Shown piece by piece: positions 1 through 7,680 of a stretch of DNA of 15,296 nt; position 1 is the first letter of the stretch; every line of letters begins with the position of its first letter. This DNA comes from Deltaproteobacteria bacterium. Its GTDB lineage: Bacteria; Desulfobacterota; DSM-4660; Desulfatiglandales; B25-G16. The stretch lies in assembly GCA_003646935.1 (NCBI GenBank), contig QMLW01000006.1, positions 1 to 15,296 of the forward strand, read 5' to 3'. Both the position numbers and the translations under genes were made by a program. The notes beneath the pieces were generated by a model. It saw only the letters and a list, made by a program, of their open reading frames with translations. It was not told the origin of the DNA and searched no databases.

Positions 1-561
1 GCCAATACCCATAACCATGCCGTAGCCTATTCCCAGGGCCAGAAAAAACACAGCCCACCGTTTCGCGCTCCTTCGCAGAAAGAAGAAAGGGGCGAATAGA
101 TAGAAACCGATTGAAGCATGGCCGCTGGGAAACGATTTCCCCTGGCCCGGATTGCCCTTTACCCATACGGGCAAAAACGTATCCTCGCCGCCAAAGATCT
201 CGAGCTGTCCTGGTCGAGGCCTTCCCCAGTGATCTTTAAAAATGGAATAGGTAATAAGTCCCGGGCCGAGGGCCAAGAGAACGGCCAAGAATAGGGCGAT
301 TTTTCTATACCTCAATGCCTTGCGGTATGCAAAGGAGAGGGCCAGCACGATTAAGGAAGCGGCTGCCAAAAAAAGCCCCGGTATATTCCCATAGTCATAC
401 AGGAACTTCCATGGATTTGAGTCCCTCATATACCAGCCTTTATCCGGTGAATAAAAGGCCTCCTGAAGCGCGATATCCACATCTGTGAGCCAAAAAACCA
501 TGGTGAGGCAACCCAATATGAACAGAGGAATCAAGAAATCATAAGCAACCTTTCTTTTCAT
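1..561 (-). CDS. PAP2-family membrane phosphatase, C-terminus beyond the window
   Basis: The 187 visible residues begin at an ATG (559-561) preceded by a good ribosome binding site, AGGAGAG, about ten bases upstream. The N-terminus is a membrane segment (residues about 8-25), and further hydrophobic helices follow at about 62-80 and 86-105. The first two PAP2 phosphatase motifs are present: K-x6-RP in KDHWGRPRP, and the PSGH motif in SFPSGHAS. The third motif (SRxxxxxHxxxD) would lie past base 1, so the active site cannot be fully checked. The family hydrolyses phosphate monoesters on lipids such as undecaprenyl pyrophosphate, phosphatidic acid or lipid A at the membrane surface. The substrate cannot be chosen from this fragment; a lipid A phosphatase (LpxE/LpxF type) is possible. 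It lies 87 bases downstream of the radical SAM gene on the same strand and has its own candidate promoter. The family call is secure, the substrate is not. Confidence 0.85.
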   Translation of the reverse strand, partial: MKRKVAYDFLIPLFILGCLTMVFWLTDVDIALQEAFYSPDKGWYMRDSNPWKFLYDYGNIPGLFLAAASLIVLALSFAYRKALRYRKIALFLAVLLALGPGLITYSIFKDHWGRPRPGQLEIFGGEDTFLPVWVKGNPGQGKSFPSGHASIGFYLFAPFFFLRRSAKRWAVFFLALGIGYGMVMGIG

Positions 562-587
562 TGATAATGGCTCTCCTGTAAAACTAC

Positions 588-615
588 CATATAAAAACAC
601 ATGAGATATGGTCAA
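588..615 (-). promoter_or_regulatory. candidate sigma70-type promoter for the PAP2 gene
   Basis: On the minus strand a -35 box TTGACC (610-615, 5 of 6) is separated by 16 bases from a -10-like box TATATG (588-593, 4 of 6). Transcription would start near 581, giving a leader of about 20 bases that contains the AGGAGAG ribosome binding site. It sits in the 87-base gap after the radical SAM gene, so the PAP2 gene may not depend on read-through. This is a match by eye only. Confidence 0.4.
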
Positions 616-648
616 GGGAAAGGGGTGGCCATTAGCTCCTTATATGCT

Positions 649-1584
649 CTAGATACGAAACAGCAATCGAAAGCCCTGCCTTTGGTCCAAACGCTTCAGG
701 CGCGCGTTTTGAGCCCATGCAAGTGCCTCTGAATACTCCTTTCCCGTGATCCTGCGATTAATATATTCATCCTGATACGCCGTACCGCATGGCCTATACT
801 GATCCATCACATTCACATAGGTATATGGCGATATCTCTTTGGCCAGAAACTCCATGACCTTCCTTGTTCCAGAAACCCCGTGGGGCATTACAAGATGCCT
901 TACCAGCAACCCTCGCTCTGCTATTCCATGGTTGTCCAACACGAGATCCCCAACTTGAGAATGCATTTCCTTAAGGGCACTAACGGCTATTTCTCTATAA
1001 TCCAGCGCATTGCAATACCTCACTGCCCATCGTTTATCCCAAAACTTAAAATCAGGCATGTAGATATCAACGATCCCCCTCAAGAGCTCAAGGGTCTGCA
1101 CCCTGTCATAACCACTGCTATTGTAAACTATTGGAATGGATAGGCCATCCTCAACGGCAAGCAGTAAAGCCTCTAATATCTGAGGCACCACGTGGGTAGG
1201 GGTTACCAGGTTTACGTTATGGCAACCCCTTTGCTGCAGCTCCAGCATTATTGCAGCGAGGTTCTTTGCCTCGATTTCCTCCCCTTCACACTCATGGCTT
1301 ATCTCATAGTTCTGACAAAAACAGCAGAGCAGATTACAGCAGCTAAAAAAAATGGTACCCGAGCCAAATCTACCAACCAATGGCGGCTCCTCGCCGTGAT
1401 GCGCATGAAAGCTTGCAACCCTTGCCCTCCTACCAGTTCGGCAAACCCCTCTCTTATCGTGTAACCGATCTACCTCGCACTGCCTTGGGCAAAGACGGCA
1501 CTCACCCAACAGCTTAATGGCCTTCTGTACCCTTTGCTCCAGCTGTCCTTCTTTATATAATTGAATATAGGCTGGCTCACGCAT
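649..1584 (-). CDS. PflX-like radical SAM protein (COG1313)
   Basis: A 311-residue protein with the radical SAM cluster motif CxxxCxxC at C83, C87 and C90, in the context FFSCCNLLCCFCQNYEISH. This matches the PflX/COG1313 group of pyruvate formate-lyase-activase-like proteins. An N-terminal cysteine set, C29-x2-C32-x3-C36 with C48, precedes it and is typical of this group; it may bind a second Fe-S cluster or zinc. Radical SAM enzymes bind a [4Fe-4S] cluster and cleave S-adenosylmethionine to a 5'-deoxyadenosyl radical. The target of PflX proteins is not established, and no glycyl-radical enzyme gene is nearby. The ATG at 1582-1584 has a GAGG ribosome binding site about seven bases upstream. 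The gene lies downstream of rarA on the same strand, separated by repeat arrays. Confidence 0.9.
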   Translation of the reverse strand: MREPAYIQLYKEGQLEQRVQKAIKLLGECRLCPRQCEVDRLHDKRGVCRTGRRARVASFHAHHGEEPPLVGRFGSGTIFFSCCNLLCCFCQNYEISHECEGEEIEAKNLAAIMLELQQRGCHNVNLVTPTHVVPQILEALLLAVEDGLSIPIVYNSSGYDRVQTLELLRGIVDIYMPDFKFWDKRWAVRYCNALDYREIAVSALKEMHSQVGDLVLDNHGIAERGLLVRHLVMPHGVSGTRKVMEFLAKEISPYTYVNVMDQYRPCGTAYQDEYINRRITGKEYSEALAWAQNARLKRLDQRQGFRLLFRI

Positions 1585-1605
1585 AGTTGCCTCGAATCCA
1601 CCTAA

Positions 1606-1626
1606 GTTTGGCGTTCGCCGTTAGCC
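1606..1626. repeat. short heptamer array (three 7-bp units)
   Basis: Three consecutive 7-base units lie just upstream of the radical SAM start: GTTTGGC at 1606, GTTCGCC at 1613 and GTTAGCC at 1620. They share the frame GTTnGCC. This is the first of several heptamer arrays in the window, and its consensus differs from the arrays at 8402 and 15001. Confidence 0.6.
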
Positions 1627-1668
1627 CCTTACATGCTGATGGTTTGACTGTATGGATTAGACAAGACA

Positions 1669-1730
1669 GGCGCCATAGGGCGCAGGGCACAAGGCTCAGG
1701 GTTCTCATGTTTTGCCCTGTGCCCCGCGCC
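1669..1730. repeat. heptamer array with facing inverted arms, between rarA and the radical SAM gene
   Basis: The left arm holds five 7-base steps: GGCGCCA 1669, TAGGGCG 1676, CAGGGCA 1683, CAAGGCT 1690 and CAGGGTT 1697. The right arm holds the complementary family in reverse: TTTGCCC 1711, TGTGCCC 1718 and CGCGCC 1725. The arms can pair (1678-1691 with 1719-1731, one mismatch) around a spacer of about 27 bases. The array ends six bases before the rarA stop codon, so the transcript of rarA would carry the hairpin and it might act in termination or 3'-end protection. No U-tract follows on the rarA strand, so a classical terminator is not supported. Confidence 0.7.
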
Positions 1731-1736
1731 TTTTCA

Positions 1737-3035
1737 TCATGAATCTTCAACCTGCTTTCTTTCAGTCATCCTCTTCCTTATCTCCTTCTCAAACCCCCTA
1801 TCATTGGGATGATAGAAGGTCTTGCTCCTCATCTTCGAGGGGAGGTATTCCTGTTTCGCTCGGCCTTGAGGGTAATTGTGGCTGTACTTATAGCCCTTTG
1901 AATAACCCAATTCTCTCATCAGCCTCGTGGGGGCATTTCTGAGATGCAGAGGTACCGGCTGAGGGCCAGTCTCCTCGATCTCCTGTAACACGGATTTCTC
2001 CGCTACATAGAGGGAGTTGCTCTTTGGTGCAGTAGCAAGATACACCACTGCTTGGGCGAGAGACAGCCTTGCCTCCGGCGGACCTACCTTTTCCCATGAC
2101 TGATATGAAGTAAGCGCAACTTCAAGCGCATGAGGGTCGGCTAAGCCAATGTCCTCGGAGGCAAATCGAATGAGTCTCCTGCCTATGAAAAGAGGATCCT
2201 CTCCTGCTTCCAGCATCCGGTAGAGCCAATAAAGGGATGCATGCGGGTCACTGCCCCGCATGCTTTTGTGAAGTGCCGATATAAGGTTGTAGTGTTCCTC
2301 ACCGTCCTTGTCGTATAAGAGCGGTTTCCTGTTGAGGGCCTTTGAAATCGCATCCACGGTTACAACCCTTTTACCATTCCCATCCGGCTGGACGTAATAA
2401 GCAGCCGATTCGAGATTATTAAGGGCAGTGCGAGCATCTCCATAGGAAATCTCTATGATGTAGCGGAAGGCATCTTCCTCGAGTTCGACACCCAGGGCTG
2501 CGAGACCTCTCCTGCTGTCCTGAACAGCCCTGTTTAGAATTATCGCCATATCATTGAACTCTAATGGATTAAGCGTCATAACCCTCGTTCTCGAAAGCAG
2601 TGGTGGGATAATCTCGAATGATGGATTCTGCGTGGTGGCCCCTATGAGGATTATCAGGCCGCTCTCCACATGGGGAAGAAACGCATCCTGCTGGGCCTTG
2701 TTGAAACGGTGGATCTCATCGACAAAGAGGATCGTCGGTTTTTGATCGTATCTGTGGTATCTCTTTGCCGCATCAATGATATCTCGTAATTCCTTGACCC
2801 CTGACAGGACCGCCGAGAACGATTCAAAATGGCACTCGCTGTACTGGGCAATCAGCCTAGCAATGGTGGTTTTACCAGAACCCGGAGGACCCCAGAATAG
2901 CACCGAAAACAAACTGCCTGTCTCGAGTGACCTCCTCAGGGCGCTCGCTGGACCGAGAATGTGATCCTGTCCCACGACTTCCTCAAAGCTCTCCGGTCTC
3001 ATTCTGGTGGCCAATGGGGCTGTCGTAAGATCCAT
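1737..3035 (-). CDS. rarA: replication-associated recombination protein A (RarA/MgsA) AAA+ ATPase
   Basis: A 432-residue AAA+ ATPase with the full RarA architecture. Walker [10 protein letters not shown] is at residues 49-57 and Walker [12 protein letters not shown] at 102-112. The sensor-1 stretch GATTQNPSF and the arginine-finger region LLSRTRV follow. The C-terminal MgsA tetramerisation and clamp-loader-like part includes the conserved [15 protein letters not shown] and [13 protein letters not shown] signatures. RarA acts at stalled replication forks, is related to clamp-loader subunits and to eukaryotic Mgs1/WRNIP1, and interacts with SSB. Length is normal. The ATG at 3033-3035 has AGGA about nine bases upstream. 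It is downstream of the receiver-domain gene, same strand, with a 138-base gap, and close to dnaE on the opposite strand. Confidence 0.96.
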   Translation of the reverse strand: MDLTTAPLATRMRPESFEEVVGQDHILGPASALRRSLETGSLFSVLFWGPPGSGKTTIARLIAQYSECHFESFSAVLSGVKELRDIIDAAKRYHRYDQKPTILFVDEIHRFNKAQQDAFLPHVESGLIILIGATTQNPSFEIIPPLLSRTRVMTLNPLEFNDMAIILNRAVQDSRRGLAALGVELEEDAFRYIIEISYGDARTALNNLESAAYYVQPDGNGKRVVTVDAISKALNRKPLLYDKDGEEHYNLISALHKSMRGSDPHASLYWLYRMLEAGEDPLFIGRRLIRFASEDIGLADPHALEVALTSYQSWEKVGPPEARLSLAQAVVYLATAPKSNSLYVAEKSVLQEIEETGPQPVPLHLRNAPTRLMRELGYSKGYKYSHNYPQGRAKQEYLPSKMRSKTFYHPNDRGFEKEIRKRMTERKQVEDS

Positions 3036-3173
3036 TGCTTTGTCCTGTTTACTTCTCCTTAACCGCGCACCACATATCTGGGCAGGCCTGGCCCTGCAAA
3101 GGCACTATTGCAATTCCGCCATAAATGTAATCATCTTTTGGAAATAGGCACTATGGTTCCGCTTCTCTCAAGG

Positions 3174-3578
3174 TCACTCATGAACAGAGGCAACGGCATT
3201 CTCTATCATCTCATAGGTTTTATCCATGATGAGGGGTTTACTCATAATGAGATCCACGCCGGCATTACGCAACTCCTCTACGTTAGGCCCTTGCTCCCAT
3301 CGCCTCAGTAGTATGGTAGGTGTAATGTGATTGATCTCCTTGATTTTCTTTGCCACAATTAGACCGCTCATATCGGGAAGTTCCAGATCAATCACCACAA
3401 CAGCGAATTTACCCTTTCCCTTTTTAAAGGTACCTATCCCATTCCAGCCAACCGAACGGTTCACGACCCTATAGCCTTTTGCGGTCAGCATCCTGGCCAA
3501 TATGCCCCTGACCACATAATCATAGGCTATAAGGAGAACAGCAGTCCCTTCCACCTTGTCGTTTAGCGTTACTACCAT
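3174..3578 (-). CDS. stand-alone degenerate response-regulator receiver domain
   Basis: This is a single receiver (REC) domain of about 134 residues with no output domain. Numbering from the ATG at 3576-3578, the phospho-acceptor aspartate D64 is in the normal context VVVIDLELPDMSG, and the lysine is K114 in MSKPL. Two key positions are altered. The acidic pair is reduced to one aspartate (LLIAYDY, D20), and the conserved Thr/Ser after the fourth strand is arginine (TPTILLRR, R92). Phosphorylation or its usual read-out is therefore doubtful, and it may be a pseudo-receiver working by protein contact. No histidine kinase is nearby. The start is uncertain: GTG at 3593 or 3590 and GTG at 3554 are also possible, and none has a convincing ribosome binding site. 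It is upstream of rarA and may be co-transcribed. Confidence 0.72.
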   Translation of the reverse strand: MVVTLNDKVEGTAVLLIAYDYVVRGILARMLTAKGYRVVNRSVGWNGIGTFKKGKGKFAVVVIDLELPDMSGLIVAKKIKEINHITPTILLRRWEQGPNVEELRNAGVDLIMSKPLIMDKTYEMIENAVASVHE

Positions 3579-3593
3579 GAGGATATTCACCAC

Positions 3594-3946
3594 AGGTAAC
3601 GGATAATGAACCTACGCGCTTATCATGGTCACGATTTACGTGCACCATCAACGTTCATCAGCACGCTCGGTATATTCTTTATGCGAGCCATGTGAAGCAT
3701 CAGGAGCCTCTCAGAAAAGCAGTCCCGAGAGGTCCCTGTTGCGGTGAACGATTCGCGGAAAATATTGTAGAATTATTTTACCTAAAAAAGCTTGAAGCTC
3801 TCTTTTCTTTCCCTTATAACAATATGAGAGATCGCGATGGCGGTCGGCACGTTTCGTCCTCCTCATCTGTATCGATCTCGCACTGACGGTCACTGTTTCT
3901 GGGTACTTCGTAATCTATCCAATTTAACAACATTCGTCAAACACAT
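3594..3946. other. intergenic region between the receiver gene and dnaE (353 bases)
   Basis: No credible gene is seen on either strand; the short open frames here have no recognisable motif or ribosome binding site. It holds a candidate promoter towards dnaE (3792-3820). A weak hairpin pairs CCTCTC at 3707-3712 with GAGAGG at 3727-3732. The minus-strand promoter expected for the receiver and rarA genes was not identified convincingly. Confidence 0.6.
3792..3820 (+). promoter_or_regulatory. candidate sigma70-type promoter for dnaE
   Basis: A -35-like TTGAAG (3792-3797, 4 of 6) and a -10 TATAAC (3815-3820, 5 of 6) are separated by exactly 17 bases. Transcription would begin near 3827 and leave a leader of about 120 bases before the dnaE ATG. 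It is the best promoter-like pair seen in this intergenic region. Confidence 0.5.
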
Positions 3947-6900
3947 ATGTCCACAAAGTATACTAGCAGACCCGTAAAGGAAACCGGCCCTCCATTCGTT
4001 CATCTCCATGTGCACACGGAATTCAGCCTGCTCGATGGTGCGATCAGGATGGATAGGATGTTAAAAAAGGCCTCTAACCTTGGCATGGAATCCGTGGCTA
4101 TCACCGACCATGGAAATATGTTCGGCGCAGTGGAGTTTTACTTGCAGGCCATAAAGGAGGGTATCAAGCCTATCATAGGGTGCGAGGTATATATCGCACC
4201 CGGCAGTAGAACGGATAAGTCACCTGCAACGGATGGTCAGCCAAACGCATATCACCTCGTCCTTCTTGTCATGGATGAGAGGGGCTACAGGAATCTGAGC
4301 AGGCTTGTGACATTAGCTAACCTTGAGGGCTTCTACTACCACCCCAGGATCGATATGGAGCTTCTGAGGCAATACAATGGCGGCTTGATAGCCCTTTCAT
4401 CCTGCCTCAAGGGCCATGTGCCCTATTATCTGAGACTTGGAAGGCAAGAAGAGGCCAAGAGGTACGCCCGAGAGTTTGCATCTATATTCGATAATGAGCG
4501 GTTCTACCTAGAGGTAATGGCCAACAAGCTTCCCGATCAGTTGGTGGTAAACAAGGCCCTAAGAGAAATTGCCCACGAGCTTTCACTCCCCATAGTTGCT
4601 ACCAACGACTGTCACTATCTAAACAAAGAGGATGCAGAGGCCCATGATATCCTCTTATGTATCCAGACTGGCAAGAACGTGGAAGATCCCAACAGGTTGA
4701 AATTCTCCAGCGAAGAGTTCTATTTCAAATCCCCAGCGGAAATGGCCAGCGATCTGGAGGAGTTCCCGGAAGCCCTGGATAATACCGTGCGAATCGCTGA
4801 GAGATGTCACTATGAAATGCAGTTTGGTCAGTATAAATACCCTGTGTTCAAGGTCTCAGGCAATGTGAGCCTAGAAGAAAAATTGGAGCAGGAGGCCAGG
4901 GAAGGCCTTAAGGAGAGATTGGCTCGAAAGGAGTCCCTGGAGGGGCATATGGCCGGCGAGATGAAAAGGGAATACGAAGAACGGTTGGCCTATGAATTGG
5001 AAACCATCAAGAAGATGGGATTTGCTGGCTATTTCCTGATCGTCGCCGATTTCATCGATTATGCGAGGAAATCAGGCATTCCCGTCGGTCCAGGTAGGGG
5101 ATCAGCTGCCGGCTCTCTGACAGCCTATGCGCTCAGAATTACCGATATCGATCCAATCAGGTATGGGCTCCTCTTTGAGCGGTTCCTCAACCCAGGCAGG
5201 ATCAGCATGCCCGACATCGACATAGACTTCTGCATCAAGAACAGGGACAAGGTTATCGAGTATGTAAGCGAAAAATACGGAAGGGAGAATGTTTCCCAGA
5301 TAATAACGTTCGGCACCATGAAGGCCCGGGCCGCCATAAGAGATGTGGGACGCTCCCTCAACATGTCCTATGCAGAGGCAGATAGAATCGCGAAACTCAT
5401 TCCAGAGGGAATTAATGTTACCCTGGACGAGGCCATTGAGGCCGAGCCCCAGCTCAAGGCCCTGGAGGAAGGAACCGATGACGAGAGAAGGCTTTTAAGG
5501 ATAAGCAGGTCCCTTGAAGGCCTATCCAGGCATGCCTCTACCCATGCCTCGGGTATTGTCATCTCTGATAGGCCTTTGGTTGAGTATCTGCCATTGTTTA
5601 AGGGCCCCAATGGTGAAGTCATGACCCAGTACACAATGGATCAGGTAGCGCAACTCGGGCTTATCAAGTTCGATTTCCTGGGGCTAAAGACCTTGACCGT
5701 TATACAGCACACAGTGGACCTCATCAAAGAGACCACTGGCGAGGTTGTGAACCTAGATGAGATACGAATGGACGATGAGCAAACCTTCAAGCTTATCAGT
5801 GAGGGAAAAACCACTGGTGTATTTCAGCTGGAAAGCTCCGGCATGAAGGAACTCTTGAGGAATCTAAAGCCGGGCGTTTTTGAGGATGTCGTTGCATCAG
5901 TTGCCCTTTATCGTCCAGGCCCTCTCGGCAGCAACATGGTGGATGATTTTATAAAGAGGAAACACGGTGAAATTACGATCAAATTCCCCATTCCGCAACT
6001 GGAGGAAATATTAACGGAGACATATGGGGTCATAGTATACCAGGAGCAGGTTATGCGCATCGCCCAGCTCCTTGCCAACTATAGCCTCGCAGAGGCAGAC
6101 ATATTGCGGAAGGCTATCAGCAAAAAACAGCCTGAAGAGATGGAGCGACTGAGGGAACGATTTTTAGAGGGCACGAACATAAATCAAATAGATCCCGCAA
6201 AGGCGAGAAACGTTTATGAACTGATAGAGAAATTCGGGGGGTATGGTTTTAATAAATCCCATTCAGTAGCGTACGCTATGATAGCCTATCAAACCGCCTT
6301 TCTCAAGGCCCGCTATCCCGTGCAGTTCATGGCCGCCTTATTGACGGAGGATATGGGGAGTCAGGACAAGACCATTAAGAATATTGCGGAGTGCTGGGAT
6401 ATTGGCATTCCCATTCTTCCGCCCGATATTAACGAGAGCCAGGTCGATTTTGCTGTTGTCGGAGATAGCATCCGCTTCGGCCTGGCAGCGGTAAAAAACG
6501 TCGGCATTAAGGCTGTAGAAGCAATTGTCCAAGAGAGAGAAAGAGAGGGACCCTTTACCTCGCTCACAGAATTCTGCAGAAGGGTGGATAAATCAAAGGT
6601 AAATAAGAGGGTTTTGGAAGGTCTTATTCAGTGCGGCGCCTTTGACTTTACCAATGAATATCGATCTCGGCTCTTCGCCTCTCTGAACGACATCCTTGCC
6701 GCAGGGGGAATAAGCGAAGATCCAAACCAGCTCAATATGTTCGACCTTTTTCCATCAGGAGAGCCAGAAGGCGGTATCATTGAGTCAGAGGGATTGGACG
6801 AATGGGAAGACGATGAAAAGCTGCGGAGAGAAAAAGAATCCCTCGGATTTTACATCACCGGGCATCCTTTGGACAGATTCGCAGAGATTATAGGTCAATT

Positions 6901-7441
6901 AGCAACTTGTACCACACAGGAACTCTCGAACATTCAAGACAAATCAGTCGTTAAGCTCGCTGGCCTCATTAATAGTATGCGAGTAAAGAGAACGAGGAGA
7001 GGAGAGAAAATGGCCCTCATTAATGTGGAGGATAAAAGCGGCTTTGCCGAGGTTATCGTATTTCCGGACGTGTTTGCTCAATGCACCTCGGTGTTGCAGG
7101 ATGACAAGCCGCTTCTTATAACGGGAGAGGTGGAAGCCGGCGAAAATATAGTTAAGCTTAGGGCCCAAGATATCGTTGCCTTGGAAACGGTGAAGCAAAG
7201 ATCAGTAAGCTCGATCGTGATACCCATCAACCGGCAAGGAATCTCCCGTGAGAGCCTTATGCAATTAAGGGATCTTATCTTTAAGTATCCGGGTGAATGT
7301 CAGCTTAAGTTTCGGGTTGACCTTGATGGCAACGAAAAGGCAATGGTAACCACCCATAACCGGTATAGCATCGTGCCCAACGAGAGCCTGCTCGAGGAGA
7401 TAGAATCCCTTGTGGGGGCCAAAGTGATACGTGAGACATAG
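3947..7441 (+). CDS. dnaE: DNA polymerase III alpha subunit, DnaE1 type
   Basis: A 1164-residue replicative polymerase of normal length. Residues about 15-290 form the PHP domain (VHLHVHTEFSLLDG). All nine expected metal ligands seem kept: H21, H23, D30, H55, E80, H103, C153, D221 and H223. The palm motif MPDIDIDFC places catalytic aspartates at D425 and D427, and the third is D576 in KFDFLGL. VGPGRGSAAGS and the finger motifs (VYQEQVMRIAQ, LRKAISKKQ, FNKSHSVAYA) follow. A beta-clamp binding motif, QLNMFDLF, is at 928-935, and an OB fold lies at about 1000-1080. The protein catalyses chromosomal DNA synthesis within the polymerase III holoenzyme. The ATG at 3947 has no evident Shine-Dalgarno, but no other in-frame start lies before the PHP domain. 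It is transcribed divergently from the receiver and rarA genes. Confidence 0.98.
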   Translation: MSTKYTSRPVKETGPPFVHLHVHTEFSLLDGAIRMDRMLKKASNLGMESVAITDHGNMFGAVEFYLQAIKEGIKPIIGCEVYIAPGSRTDKSPATDGQPNAYHLVLLVMDERGYRNLSRLVTLANLEGFYYHPRIDMELLRQYNGGLIALSSCLKGHVPYYLRLGRQEEAKRYAREFASIFDNERFYLEVMANKLPDQLVVNKALREIAHELSLPIVATNDCHYLNKEDAEAHDILLCIQTGKNVEDPNRLKFSSEEFYFKSPAEMASDLEEFPEALDNTVRIAERCHYEMQFGQYKYPVFKVSGNVSLEEKLEQEAREGLKERLARKESLEGHMAGEMKREYEERLAYELETIKKMGFAGYFLIVADFIDYARKSGIPVGPGRGSAAGSLTAYALRITDIDPIRYGLLFERFLNPGRISMPDIDIDFCIKNRDKVIEYVSEKYGRENVSQIITFGTMKARAAIRDVGRSLNMSYAEADRIAKLIPEGINVTLDEAIEAEPQLKALEEGTDDERRLLRISRSLEGLSRHASTHASGIVISDRPLVEYLPLFKGPNGEVMTQYTMDQVAQLGLIKFDFLGLKTLTVIQHTVDLIKETTGEVVNLDEIRMDDEQTFKLISEGKTTGVFQLESSGMKELLRNLKPGVFEDVVASVALYRPGPLGSNMVDDFIKRKHGEITIKFPIPQLEEILTETYGVIVYQEQVMRIAQLLANYSLAEADILRKAISKKQPEEMERLRERFLEGTNINQIDPAKARNVYELIEKFGGYGFNKSHSVAYAMIAYQTAFLKARYPVQFMAALLTEDMGSQDKTIKNIAECWDIGIPILPPDINESQVDFAVVGDSIRFGLAAVKNVGIKAVEAIVQEREREGPFTSLTEFCRRVDKSKVNKRVLEGLIQCGAFDFTNEYRSRLFASLNDILAAGGISEDPNQLNMFDLFPSGEPEGGIIESEGLDEWEDDEKLRREKESLGFYITGHPLDRFAEIIGQLATCTTQELSNIQDKSVVKLAGLINSMRVKRTRRGEKMALINVEDKSGFAEVIVFPDVFAQCTSVLQDDKPLLITGEVEAGENIVKLRAQDIVALETVKQRSVSSIVIPINRQGISRESLMQLRDLIFKYPGECQLKFRVDLDGNEKAMVTTHNRYSIVPNESLLEEIESLVGAKVIRET

Positions 7442-7452
7442 AAGGACAGAAA

Positions 7453-7486
7453 GGGTGAAAGGGGGAAGGGGAGAGAGGGTGAAGGG
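7453..7486 (+). other. polypurine tract with a G-quadruplex motif after dnaE
   Basis: From the dnaE stop codon to about 7496 the plus strand is almost all purine, with about four pyrimidines in 55 bases. Within it are five G-runs: 7453-7455, 7461-7465, 7468-7471, 7477-7479 and 7484-7486. They are separated by loops of 5, 2, 5 and 4 bases. This satisfies the usual G3+N1-7 quadruplex pattern, and in RNA it would fall in the dnaE 3' untranslated region. Whether it folds is not known. Confidence 0.5.
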
Positions 7487-7492
7487 AAAAAG

Positions 7493-7541
7493 TGGTCAGT
7501 GAACAGTAAAAAAGTGTTCAGTTTTCAGCGTTCAGTGTTCG
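7493..7541. repeat. heptamer array, GTGTTCA family
   Basis: Four consecutive 7-base units lie on the plus strand: GTGTTCA at 7514, GTTTTCA at 7521, GCGTTCA at 7528 and GTGTTCG at 7535. Immediately upstream TGGTCAG (7493) and TGAACAG (7500) read as the same family in reverse complement, separated by an A-run. This is again two facing arms. There is no coding potential. Confidence 0.65.
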
Positions 7542-7580
7542 GGCGAAAGAGATTGATCAATTATCAGTCCCCAATAAGTT

Positions 7581-7608
7581 CTGGATGCCGGATCAAGTCC
7601 GGCATGAC
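7581..7608. repeat. dispersed palindromic repeat (hairpin)
   Basis: ATGCCGGA (7585-7592) and TCCGGCAT (7598-7605) form a perfect 8-bp stem with a five-base loop, flanked by CTGG and GACGC. Sequences of the form CTGGATGCCGG...CCGGCATGAC are, from general knowledge, a widespread intergenic repeat in proteobacterial genomes. Downstream of dnaE it could protect or end the transcript. No U-run directly follows, so a terminator call is not made. Confidence 0.6.
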
Positions 7609-7635
7609 GCTTAGAGTACTTTTTACGAAATCATC

Positions 7636-7674
7636 AACCTTTGAACCTCTGAACTTTGAACCTTTGAACCTCTA
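7636..7674. repeat. 7/8-bp repeat array, AACCTTTG family
   Basis: Five units run head to tail: AACCTTTG at 7636, AACCTCTG at 7644, AACTTTG at 7652, AACCTTTG at 7659 and AACCTCTA at 7667. The period is 8,8,7,8,8 bases. The array stops six bases before the ATG of the acyltransferase gene and so occupies the place where its ribosome binding site should be. Confidence 0.7.
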
Positions 7675-7680
7675 TCAAAT

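Noticed and set aside
3692-3893. Overlapping short open frames on both strands between the receiver gene and dnaE.
   Set aside because: No ribosome binding site, no motif, and low-complexity or arginine-rich translations; more likely leader DNA.
7441-7680. Possible CRISPR array because of multiple short repeats.
   Set aside because: Units are 7-8 bases, contiguous and without spacers; no cas genes are nearby.
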